This document shows, one piece after another, positions 37,474 through 46,899 of a DNA stretch of 64,000 nucleotides. Source of the stretch: Solanum dulcamara (lineage: Eukaryota; Streptophyta; Magnoliopsida; Solanales; Solanaceae). The stretch spans positions 49,706,935 to 49,770,934 of the forward strand of contig NC_077247.1 of NCBI RefSeq assembly GCF_947179165.1, in the 5' to 3' direction. The translations under genes and the position numbers were made by a program. Position 1 is the first letter of the stretch. The number at the start of each line of letters is the position of its first letter. The notes below the pieces were generated by a model. It worked only from the letters and a program-made list of their open reading frames with translations. It was not told where the DNA came from and did not search any database.

Positions 37474-37758
37474 TGTTAGAATCTATCCATGAAACTTCAT
37501 AGAACAAGCTAGGCTACATTGATTCTAGAGAGAATTTGATTAGAGAAGAAGAAAATAGTTCATTCCATTAATAGTTGAAGCTGCTAGTAAGAGTTATTTA
37601 TACAATTCATTCTATAAGTTGTTGTAACAACTTGCTCTAACTAACTCCTAATAACAAACTCATTCCTAACAATTTGAGTTGAGTGACGAGTTAGTTATAA
37701 CTAACTATTTTCCAGCCAACGTCCAGCTGGACTATACACACTTCTGTTGGTATTAATA
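37474..37758 (-). repeat. 5' LTR of the copia element
   Basis: 285 bp, partner of 32891-33171, followed on the minus strand by the tRNA-Met-type primer-binding site. Confidence 0.9.
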
Positions 37759-37926
37759 GAATTTTGTAAAGACCTAAGGAGAAGGGATTTGTTAGAGAGT
37801 GTTGGTGTTATTTCAACGGTAACTTAATAAAAGAGTAATTTTTTGCAATCTGTTTTAAAATAACATTATTACATAGGGGAATAACGAAAATCAAAGGTAC
37901 ACAAATTAAACTTCCACCTATACCGT

Positions 37927-38233
37927 TAGACTATTGGTCGTCTGATGTCTCTTTTGATGGAAACGAGGCATTGTTGTCTTTCCAACAGTGTCTTGATTAT
38001 GATAACACATGACGAAAGTATCATCGTAGTAAGTATCCCAATCTTTATAATTTGGATTTCGAATCTTGACGACAAAAAACATAGTGCCAATTTCACTTTC
38101 ACCAGGTGTGTTGTTGTTGATGGGAACAGAAAAATCAAGAATAATGCATACATAGCCATAGAGTTAAGACAAGTAGTCCCAATAGGGCAACAAATTGTAA
38201 AAGACAGAGTTTGAAGCTTTTGCATAAACACAT
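37927..38233 (-). pseudogene. NHL (LEA_2 family) gene fragment, frameshifted and 3'-truncated
   Basis: Minus strand, ATG at about 38231-38233. The first frame gives MCLCKSFKLCLLQFVALLG with a following LLVLTLWLC, a short cytosolic start and a membrane helix as in NDR1/HIN1-like proteins. After a 1-base shift the sequence continues ILDFSVPIN ... FVVKIRNPNYKDW, YYDDTFV and GKTTMPRFHQ, the N-terminal half of a LEA_2 domain. Coding similarity ends where the segment shared with 4540-4980 begins (about 37926), so the C-terminal half is gone. It lies upstream in the same orientation as two intact NHL genes, so it is a decayed member of a small tandem cluster. Confidence 0.75.
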
Positions 38234-38239
38234 GGCTTA

Positions 38240-38833
38240 ATAAAGAATTTGAAATATCTGGCTTAATTGGTGAATATACTAATGCAAATATATATGATGA
38301 AAAAGGTGTGTTCTTTACAAGGCATGAGAACTCTCTGTATAGGTTTTGAGTCGTCTTTTTTTTTTATGACTACAGTCCTTATTCTAATAAACAAACGGAA
38401 TAGCTAAAACTTAGGAAAGTAAAATTCATATCCTACGAGGAAAAGAAATTAGAATCTACTTGAAGGAAAAATCTATATAAAAAAAAAACATACAAAAGAA
38501 AAAGAAATAAGAATTCCCATTTTTACAAGGAAACAAAACAGTAAATCATATTCTTAGAAGGAATATTAAAACTGAGTACTTCTTGAGCTTCTTGAACTTC
38601 TCAGAATAATTGGATTATCTAACAATAAGACATGATCCTTCAAATATATCTTGGTCGAATAACACAAATTAAAAATTTAATCTTTTGACCTTTTATAAAT
38701 TTGGGAATGAAGATGTTAGTCCTATATCTCCTCCAAAAAGTGCATTAAGTAAGCTAAATTTACCACCTGACTTAATAAGAAGTTTATACATATCGTAATA
38801 AAATTCACAATAGAATTAAGTTCCAGTTTTATG
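38240..38833. other. Intergenic spacer between NHL copies
   Basis: About 0.6 kb of AT-rich DNA without a coding frame; it is the presumed promoter region of the broken NHL copy and the 3' flank of the next gene. No repeats were recognised. Confidence 0.5.
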
Positions 38834-39409
38834 TCAAAAGTGCAAACTTTTGGGGTACAATTTAACAAGCTTTTCACTAGATATTGTTCCATTGCTACTC
38901 ATAGTCACATTACTCATATATGTTACATATTTTAACCCTCGTTGCTTTGTTCTCCATGCAAATATCTTAAACTTAACTGAAGTTTCCAAGCCAACAACGA
39001 AATTGATACTTCTACTGCCAATCTCTTGCCAAAATAGCTCATCAACAATATACATTTGGACTTCGTTTCTTGTAATATTTTTGTGGCCTTGGTAGATTCC
39101 TTTTGTAGAATATTTACCCACAACAAGACCATTGTAATTCAAGGCCAAGTTGATATCATTATAGTAAATGCTCATCCCTTTGTTGGGATTGAAAATTTCA
39201 AGGTTTAAGAGCACAGAACTGTTCCCACTATGGAGAGAAGAATTCTTGATGTTGAGGGCAAGAAAAGAGAAATCAACTATTGTGAAAATTGGATTTTTTG
39301 GAACCAAACAAAGCCATATGACGACAGAGATCAAACATAAGATAGCTACAACTTGGAAGAACCAACAGTAGAGATCGAAAGAATGTTTGGATGTTCTTCG
39401 ATGATTCAT
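38834..39409 (-). CDS. NDR1/HIN1-like (NHL) protein, LEA_2 family
   Basis: An intact single-exon gene of 191 codons. A short basic cytosolic start (MNHRRTSKHSFDLYC) leads into one membrane helix at about residues 17-37 (FFQVVAILCLISVVIWLCLV), then the PKNPIFTIVDFSF entry to the LEA_2 domain. The family block NPNKGMSIYYNDI is present near the middle, and several N-x-S/T sites suit an extracellular or apoplast-facing domain. NHL proteins are plasma-membrane-anchored and often pathogen- or senescence-induced; that role is inferred from family. A TATA box (minus strand tataaatatag, 39514-39524) lies about 105 bp upstream, and a W-box-like ttgacc sits about 10 bp before the ATG. Length and architecture are normal for the family. 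The C-terminus KLYPKSLHF is complete. Confidence 0.85.
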   Translation of the reverse strand: MNHRRTSKHSFDLYCWFFQVVAILCLISVVIWLCLVPKNPIFTIVDFSFLALNIKNSSLHSGNSSVLLNLEIFNPNKGMSIYYNDINLALNYNGLVVGKYSTKGIYQGHKNITRNEVQMYIVDELFWQEIGSRSINFVVGLETSVKFKIFAWRTKQRGLKYVTYMSNVTMSSNGTISSEKLVKLYPKSLHF

Positions 39410-40312
39410 TTTTGGTCAAATACGTAGTACAGAGGTTACAAATTAGAAAATAGAAATGGAAGAGGTTCAAGAAATTGAAGAAGCAAAAAGTGTATCTTTA
39501 AAGTTCATGAAGACTATATTTATAATTGATCATGCTGTTATATATAGTCTGCTTAGAAACCTTAGTGGGAACGATAGCAAAAAAAGTACTTTATTTGTGT
39601 TGCATGGTTGTGATCTACTCAGCTCATGGACACTTTTTTAAAGAAGCAAATTAATTGGATGGATATTCATATGCCTACACCAAAATGACGCTGGAAAGTA
39701 AATGTAAAAAGGACAATGTCTACTTTCAAGCCAATTATTATTATCCATTGAAACTTAAAGATGAAGCAGAATTCATGTTAAAACTATTCAAGAAATAGTG
39801 CTGGCAGCCTTATGATCCTCAAATATATGCCATAATTTTTAACACTTACATTACTTTTTTCCCATTTCAGCTAAAAATGTTTTTTTTTTTTTGTGAATCT
39901 TATACATCCATGGTTTTTCAACATGTTAATTATGATATCATGTTACAAACAGTGAAAATGTCATAGTACACAATCTAATTAAGGCCCCTCCCCTTATTAA
40001 GTGATTCAATACAATCTAGTTATGATTATTGGATGTGCCCACTACTAAGGGTTCTGGTGAAATGAATAAGATCTCTCCGCTCTTAAACAGAAGTCTCCAT
40101 TTCAAGCTTCTGGGAATGAAAAAAAACATGCTAAAGAAGGCATTCCCTTTAATTGGCAACACGAGAGACGTGCATTAAAGGAGGAAGAAAAAAACAGAGG
40201 TGCCCTTGCCTTTTAGAGCAATTGTGGAATGGAAAGAATTGACTGTTTTTATACAGCCCAATACAAACCAAAAACGAAAATTCAATGAGATGAAAACATG
40301 AATTGAAATGTC
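39410..40312. other. Spacer between the two intact NHL genes
   Basis: Contains the promoter of the gene at 38834-39409 (TATA at 39514-39524). The remaining 0.8 kb is AT-rich, with no credible coding frame and no recognised transposon. Confidence 0.5.
39514..39524 (-). promoter_or_regulatory. TATA box of the NHL gene at 38834-39409
   Basis: Minus strand tataaatatag, a near-consensus plant TATA box, about 105 bp upstream of the ATG. Confidence 0.55.
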
Positions 40313-41032
40313 CTAATTGAAATATTCTGGACATCTCTTATCTATGTAACCAGCCAAGATCATACCATCTTGTCCTACTCCAACAGGACAATTAGCATGC
40401 ATCCTATGATGTTTACTTTTCCACGACCATATCTTAAATCGAATCCTCGCTGTTAATTCTACCCTGAAAACCACCGTTCCTCGAGACCGGTCATCAAGCA
40501 TTTGCTGCCACTGTGTTCCGGTCACCGTGACCATGGGTCCAGAAAATGTACCCGCAAGAACAGTAGTGTTTTTAGGTAGCTGATAAAATGGAGTCAACAA
40601 TTGGGAATTCCCAATACTCTGTTCTTGATAAGTTGCTGTCATCTGCATTGCATCATAAAAGATCCCAATAACTTGATTTGAATTTCGTGCTGTCACATTA
40701 AAGTTGATTTGGGCACTTTCAGGTCCAATTCCCTGACTTATAGCTGGAATTGAGAAGTCATGTAGGAAAATTCTTGGACGATGAGGGCGCAAACCTAGCC
40801 ATAAAATAAACGCGATGATTCCAAGAATAGAAAGAAGGGTTAGGAAAATTGTACAAACTAATTTGGATACTCTAGTAGTTAGACTCTCTTTAATATGGTG
40901 AGCGTAGTATCGAGCCGAGTGGTGCCTCCTTACAGGGTGGTCTTGATCTACATAAACAGGCCTCCTTACAGGGTGGTCTTGATCTACATAAACAGGCAAC
41001 TCGTGCGTGTTATCCATTTTCGCAGGATACAT
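40313..41032 (-). CDS. NDR1/HIN1-like (NHL) protein with duplicated cytosolic segment
   Basis: An intact single-exon gene of 239 codons. A cytosolic N-terminus with a basic stretch (RRHHSARYYAHHIKESL) precedes one membrane helix at about residues 57-78 (LVCTIFLTLLSILGIIAFIL), then WLGLRPHRPRIFLHDFSIP, the usual LEA_2 entry. The domain includes NFNVTARNSNQVIGIFYD and a PFYQLPKNTTVLAGTF block, and the C-terminus has CPVGV and KRCPEYFN. A perfect 36-bp tandem duplication (about 40923-40994) repeats a 12-residue PVYVDQDHPVRR unit in the cytosolic part. An ATG-initiated 15-codon frame ends just upstream (41041-41088). A membrane-anchored defence- or stress-related role is inferred from family. The second Met (residue 6) is an alternative start. 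Confidence 0.87.
   Translation of the reverse strand: MYPAKMDNTHELPVYVDQDHPVRRPVYVDQDHPVRRHHSARYYAHHIKESLTTRVSKLVCTIFLTLLSILGIIAFILWLGLRPHRPRIFLHDFSIPAISQGIGPESAQINFNVTARNSNQVIGIFYDAMQMTATYQEQSIGNSQLLTPFYQLPKNTTVLAGTFSGPMVTVTGTQWQQMLDDRSRGTVVFRVELTARIRFKIWSWKSKHHRMHANCPVGVGQDGMILAGYIDKRCPEYFN
40923..40994 (-). repeat. Perfect 36-bp coding tandem duplication
   Basis: Two identical in-frame 36-bp copies inside the NHL N-terminus, adding 12 residues. Their identity indicates a recent event. Confidence 0.9.
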
Positions 41033-41740
41033 GGTTGAGATTAATGTTGTTCTTGAGGTTGAAGAGCATGACCAAATTCAGGTGACATGGTTATATGTTA
41101 AGGTTAGTTGGCTGGAGGACAAAGTAATGTCAAAGAATATTCAATTATTTCAAGAAAGTAAAGAATAATTAAGATGAACTTGATTCATTCTTGATAGACA
41201 AATATTTCTTGTATAGTGACATTTAATTCTTGAAGTCATGTGCAAGTATACTTTGTTCAATAGTACTCACAAAAAATTTTTCTTTCTTGCTAAGTATACT
41301 CGTGGAATATACAAGGATATTTCTTTCGGATTGCTCCAAAGTTTTCAAACTAAAGCGGTGAATTTATATTGCTTTGCATATCTTGGCTTATTTAAGACAT
41401 TGAAGAAAAGTAAAGTTTTAGATTGTGGCCTTCAGACAAACTGATTTGCTTGTTCGAAGAGAATTGAACTTTCTTCGTGTTATATTCCAAAAGTCAGGAA
41501 TGTGTAAAACATATTCAAGTCCAATATAAAGAAATAACCTACGACTCTCCCCTTACAACAAAGTAAGAAAAGAAAAAATTACTCTAATCCTATTCAAAGG
41601 AGCTAAAACTAAACAGAAATAACTAGGTTGAATAAGTTAAGGATCACCAAAAGAAGTATGGAGACATCTATATAATGGAACATATGTAAAAGACCTCATG
41701 GTGCCTTTTTGATTTCTTTCAACTTTCTTATCCTGAAATT
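41033..41740. other. Region upstream of NHL, no gene seen
   Basis: Holds the promoter region of the NHL gene at 40313-41032 (weak TATA-like element near 41090-41098, short upstream ORF at 41041-41088). The rest is AT-rich without coding potential. Confidence 0.45.
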
Positions 41741-41742
41741 TG

Positions 41743-42640
41743 TCATTCCCAACTTTTCCAACAAATAGCTTCCTTTAGCCCCCATAGGTAACTGCTGATA
41801 TATATAATGATGTTGTGGTATGCCAAATTTATGACTCCACTTAGCCAAAAAATCTGATGACAGTTAGCCTCTCTATATGTGTGGTTGCACTGGAAATCAT
41901 TAAGCTGCCTGATCCTGTCCTGAAGCTCCTGAAGGTGGTGCTGAATCTTCCAAAGTGTTTGAGCAGTAGAAGTGAGCAATTTAGTGAGTAATTCAGAGTC
42001 TACTTCTAAGATATCTTTCCTATACCCATATTGGATGCACCAGTTAACTCCATAAGTAGCTGCATGTGTTTCAACTTCATTATTGGTTCCAATTCCTAAA
42101 GAAATGGGGAATACAAAGATCATGTTCCCTTGCCAGTCCCTTAGGATACCTCCACCACCAATTTTCCCCAGATTGCTGAGAGCACTCCCGTCTGTATTTA
42201 ATTTGAACACACTGGTAAGGGGTTTAATCCATTTAACAGTGATGATCCTTACCTCATGACAGCACCTCTCCCCCATAATAACAAGATCCCTCCAGTTATT
42301 AGGCCATTTAAGGTATGGGTACATGGAGCTAAGAAGCTGCATAAGATCTTTAAAGATAAGGAACTTGACCCTTGCAATATTGGACTGCTTAGCTCCATAC
42401 TTGACTGCACATCTATTTTTTCCATAAATTCCTACAAATAAAGATTGGAATGTGGAGTGAATCATAAGCTTTTGAACTTCATTCTTGGTTTTTCTTTTCC
42501 ACCACTTTATCAGGAGGTTCCTTAAAGGTGTAGGACTATGACTGAAACCAAAGAAATTTGAGAAGAAGTTCCAGATGTGGTTTGCAAAATGCCAGTGATA
42601 AAAATGTGATCAATAGTGTCCCAGTCAGGTCTGATACAAC
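41743..42640 (-). mobile_element. LINE 3' part: zf-RVT and RNase H region, broken
   Basis: Minus strand. First comes a degenerate zf-RVT stretch (ACCIRPDWDTIDHIFITG, 42595-42650). After a frame change there is a 240-codon frame (41743-42465) with a plant LINE RNase H domain: VKWIKPLTSVFKLNTDGSAL (first Asp), GGGGILRDWQGN, then NNEVETHAATYGV (Glu) and LEVDSELL (Asp). The C-terminal part is decayed. RT and endonuclease do not precede it: at 42649 an LTR element begins. It matches in orientation the LINE 5' part at 46900-48850. Confidence 0.8.
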
Positions 42641-43953
42641 AAGCTGATATCACGCCCTGAGAGGATACCCTATCCGTGGCCAGCACTTGAAGACCATTAC
42701 TGGTCCCCAAGCGAACCACTTGGTACGACCACACATTTAATCACTCAGCAGAAGACTCAACATGAATTTAAAAGACATTCAAGTGGGCTAACCAACTAAC
42801 ATTTCGAGAAGAATAATGTATTTAAAACAAATCTCAAATCAACTCCATATCATAAGGATAGTTTTGAAAACCAAAACATCTACTGGACACTATCATCTAT
42901 CTGTCTATGAAGCCTCTATTACTATCAAGAAGGTGCCAATGATAAGCTCATGGCTACCCAAAAGAAAATACTCAAAATAACAGATAACAACTCAAGAGTG
43001 TCTCTGGAACCAAGGAGGGCTCCCAAAATGCTGAGCGTAGAAATGATCTTCAACGATGCGCCTATTGAGGATCTCTAATACATGTATCTGCGTCATGAAA
43101 CAATGCAGGCCAAATGGCGTCAATACATGGAATGTACGAGTATGTAACAAGTTGAAAGGAAACATACTCAAAGATACTCAACTCAAGGGACTCAACTTTG
43201 AAAATAACTCAAACTCAATAAAGATGCAAGTTCAAAAATATGCAATGTCTTTCAATCAACTCCATCATAGTTTTTCAAATCAACTCAATTGTATGCAATC
43301 TCAATCAAATTAAATCATTCATTTTGTATTATTACTAGGGAGTTTCTCTAACCGAAAAACATCACCATATGAGCGAGTGATGTACAACGAAGCGGCGTCG
43401 TTGCCACACCCATCCAATACTTTGCTAGGATAAGGGACGAATCACTATCATTAGATCCACAATCAATAAAAGTCCATCGTTTCGGAACTTAAGAGATTTA
43501 ACCCTCCATTCTACACTGGCCACGTAGTTTAGTTATGTATATTTTTATCCAAATCGGTGCTCAATACTACTCTCAAAATATATGATGCTCATATCTATCG
43601 GGTAAAATATTCAAATCATCTCATCTGGTCTCATTGGACCTTTTCAAAACTCAATTTCATATGGAATCATCATGCCTTTTCATTTAAAAACATGCTTTCA
43701 AACTCAATCAGATCTCCTCCAAACTCTATCTCAAACAATAATTTATACTCAAAATACTCATGTTTAAATAATAATAATTTTAGAGACTTCTCAGACTCAA
43801 CTCATATGAAAACTCAAACTCATTTAAAATCAATACTCATGCTCAAACCATCAAGTTCTTTCAGTAAAATATGCTTTCAAGATCATTCACATCTCGTCAA
43901 AACTCTTTCTCAATTTCAATCAATCATGCTCGATTCTCATACTCATTTAGACT

Positions 43954-43957
<4 letters not shown>

Positions 43958-43996
<39 letters not shown>
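43958..43996. repeat. (AT)n microsatellite
   Basis: About 18 AT units next to the left end of the nested inverted-repeat element. Confidence 0.9.
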
Positions 43997-43998
<2 letters not shown>

Positions 43999-44002
43999 TC
44001 AA

Positions 44003-45380
44003 AGAGTGAAAATCATTTTTCACCCCTCAACTTTGAACAATAATCAAACTCTCCCCTTTATCCCATGCATTATCCAGTTTACCATTGTTATATCACATCT
44101 ATTTAATATCTCTTTATACTATATATAATTTACTTTTTAACATAGATATTTATAACTTTATCTTTAAGTTCTTTAACATTATAAGTAGAATAATATATTT
44201 AAAAATTTATCAAAAAATTTAATATTATTCTTATAACCGTTATTTAAATATAATATGCATTGTGTGTATATGTATGTATATGTATATTTTTTCTTTTCTC
44301 CATTATTTTATTCCATGGGTTTCATATTACTTGACTCTTCTTGACATGTATGGCACCCCTTAAAAAATTAATTAGAGGTGTATTTTACTAAACTAACATT
44401 ATTAATAATATTTTGAAACCATAAATTTAACTATTACTATTTTATTAAGTTATTTAATACTAAGGGTAGAAATAAAAAGACATTAAAAATTTCTTAAATT
44501 TCATCAATTGGACAAGTAAATTAAAACAACTATTTTTAGAATGAGAGTCAAGTAATATAAATGGCAGTGAATATTATCTTCTATATAAATAAATCAATTT
44601 TGATTGGCTTTGATGAAGTATTACATAAATTATAATCTAAAATAATTTAAAATCTAAATAATACAATCTTTAAAAAATTGTCCTTAATTAAATTAATTAT
44701 CTATATTTCCTACATTGAAATATATTTGTATAGTTATTATTCTCTGCTATTTTCACTTGTATAAATAAATATTAGAGTTTTGATTATTACATAATAAAAT
44801 TAATTTTCTCATTATGCTCATTTACTTCATTATAAAGCATCATTAACTTATATACTTAATTAGAATTAATAACATTTATGCTTTTGTGAAAAAATTATTA
44901 CATTAAATAAAAAAATGAAAATATCATGATTCCTAAAGAAGTAAAAAAAATGATAATGAAAGGATATAATAGACATTTTAAAAATTTAATTAGGATAAAG
45001 GGGGAATTTGATTATTGTTCAAAGTTGAGGGGGGAGTTTGATTTTAAAAGCTAAGTTGAAGGTGAAAATATTTTCACCCCTTAAGAAATAATAAATAAGA
45101 AGGATAGTTCAGTAGTTTACTTCCTTATGATTTTTTTTTTGGAAATTTAAAAATGAATAAATTATTTGGTAAAATGAGAAAAAAATTGTTACATTAAATA
45201 AAAAAAATGAAAATATCATGATTTCTAAAAAAGTAAAAAAAACTGATAATGAAAGAGTATAATAGGCATTTTAAAATTTTAATTTAAAGTGAGGAGCTTG
45301 ATTGTTCAAAGTTAAGGGAGGGGGTTTGATTTTAAAAGCAAAGTTGGGAGGGGGTGGGGTGAAAATGATTTTCACCCTTA
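44003..45380. mobile_element. Nested inverted-repeat DNA element with duplicated right end
   Basis: The left end gtgaaaatcatttttcaccc, with caactttgaacaataatcaa after it, is inverted at about 45000-45085 (ttgattattgttcaaagttg ... ttttcacccctt) and again at 45290-45380. About 200 bp of the right arm are duplicated in tandem (44885-45085 and 45176-45380). There is no coding frame. It resembles non-autonomous Mutator-like elements. It is inserted in the LTR at 42649-46526, since LTR-like text resumes after 45390. Confidence 0.6.
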
Positions 45381-46899
45381 GTTCAAATCACTCTCTTCAT
45401 CAATGCATAAAAGTCATCACCTTTACTCAAAATATATATATAAAAATTATGATTATCAAATCAATTAGGATTCACGGGAAAATAACAATGAACAACAATT
45501 CCAATCAAGTAAGAGATAGAAAACAACAATAATCTCAATACATAATTATACAAAACTCAATAGAAGAAAAATTAACTCATTCGGAATTCAAGAAACTAGG
45601 TTAGACTCAACTCATTCACAACAATCGATAGAATTAGTTGTAGGACGCATGGACGAACGCAATCCAACACTATGAATAGTCTTACATATCTAGAAGATTG
45701 ATATTACAATTAAAATTCGAAAAACAATAGCTTTCTTGGAGAAAACCTTTGATCTTGGAACCTCAATGCTTGATCAGGAGAAAAGAAACTCTTTTATGAA
45801 GTTTTTAGAGTGGAAGAACTTGGTATAACTTTGTATGAAAAGTTTCTCTTCGCATCAAGAATTTTTTGACTTGAAAGCTTTAGGGTTCTTGATGAAGAAG
45901 AGGATCCTAAGTTAGTTTTGAGAAAGTTTCTGTAGACTAGATTGTTTGGATTGATGATTATGAGAGGAAAAAGAGTTAGTTGGATGATATACTCAGTTAA
46001 AACACTCAAAAACGGCTTAGAATAAGGCTAAAAAGCTTGAGAAAGAACCAAAATAGCCCCGGAAGACGTGCAGAATTTTTCTGAGAATTTGAATTCTATA
46101 ACTCGTAGAAAACTCTACTGGTCATAGAGTTGAGTCGTAACTATTTATGCTTTGACATCCTCTTAGTAAAAATAATCATAACTTTTTACTACAAACTCGG
46201 AATAAGGCAAACTTGGTAATGTTGGAAAGAGGACTCAAAAACATTTAATTTGATACGTCATGGGCCACCTAATTTTTTATATTTTAGGAGATATGATCAT
46301 TGAAGTTTACCAAAGTAAACTCTTTTACCAAAACTCAATTGTTAAGGAAGCTTTCCACTCGAATTTGTGCTAGAGGATCCTTATGACCTTAATTCATCTC
46401 CAAATCTATTCTCATACTAAAGAATTAACCTCCACACATGCGCACAATTGTGAATCATCTAGTACAACTCCATACACATATGAAGGATGGCTCGGCCTTA
46501 CCTTAAATTTTTTTTAGTGTGTTACAATATCTCCCCCTTGGGATCATTCGTCCTCAAATGATGACCAAGCTAGGAAATTGCACAAGGTACAGACGCAAAT
46601 CAATTGCTTAAATACTCAAAAGACTCAAACAATCAATCCATCATTACTCGGACTCAAGAATACTCATCATATACTTAAACTCGGAATGAACATCAACTCT
46701 AAGATAGGAAAAAGAAATATTACCATCAATATCATCTTTGGAAGGCACGAATGCAATGCAAGAACTCAAGACTCAAGCTCGTTAATAACTCACTCAATTA
46801 CTCAAACTCAAGAAGATACTATCTTAGAGATAGGAATAGGAACATTACCTTCAACATCGACACTAAAGCAAAAATGAGAGGAGGGCTATAATCTCCAAC

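Larger units (their letters stand above)
32891..37758 (-). mobile_element. Complete but degenerate Ty1-copia retrotransposon
   Basis: 4868 bp with perfect GAATT target duplications (32886-32890 and 37759-37763). The LTRs are 32891-33171 and 37474-37758. The primer-binding site (minus strand tggtatcagaacag, about 37460-37473) and the polypurine tract (33172-33184) are present. Domain order on the minus strand is copia-like: gag, protease, integrase, RT, RNase H. Multiple frameshifts and stops, a gag TAG near 37228 and a lost protease aspartate make it inactive. The LTRs differ at roughly a dozen positions plus one short indel by eye, which suggests an insertion a few million years old at most under usual plant rates. 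Confidence 0.93.
42649..46895. mobile_element. Long LTR element of the same family as the solo LTR, with part of its internal region
   Basis: The LTR starts near 42649 (tatcacgccctgagaggata) and its right end is gtgtgttaca at 46526. The start aligns with the 13832 LTR (ccaagcgaaccac, agaagactc and other landmarks). After 46526 comes atatctcccccttgggatca and cattcgtcctcaaatgatga, text that commonly follows such LTRs in Solanaceae Ty3/Gypsy-like elements. About 370 bp of internal sequence remain before LINE sequence resumes. No coding domains and no matching target duplication were found. It contains the inverted-repeat element at 44003-45380. Confidence 0.65.

Noticed and set aside
32891..37758. 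Copia element as an active retrotransposon
   Set aside because: Multiple frameshifts, in-frame stops, damaged protease and zinc-knuckle residues.
42649..46526. A second solo LTR with target duplication
   Set aside because: No matching 5-bp direct repeats at the ends, and internal-type sequence continues past 46526.
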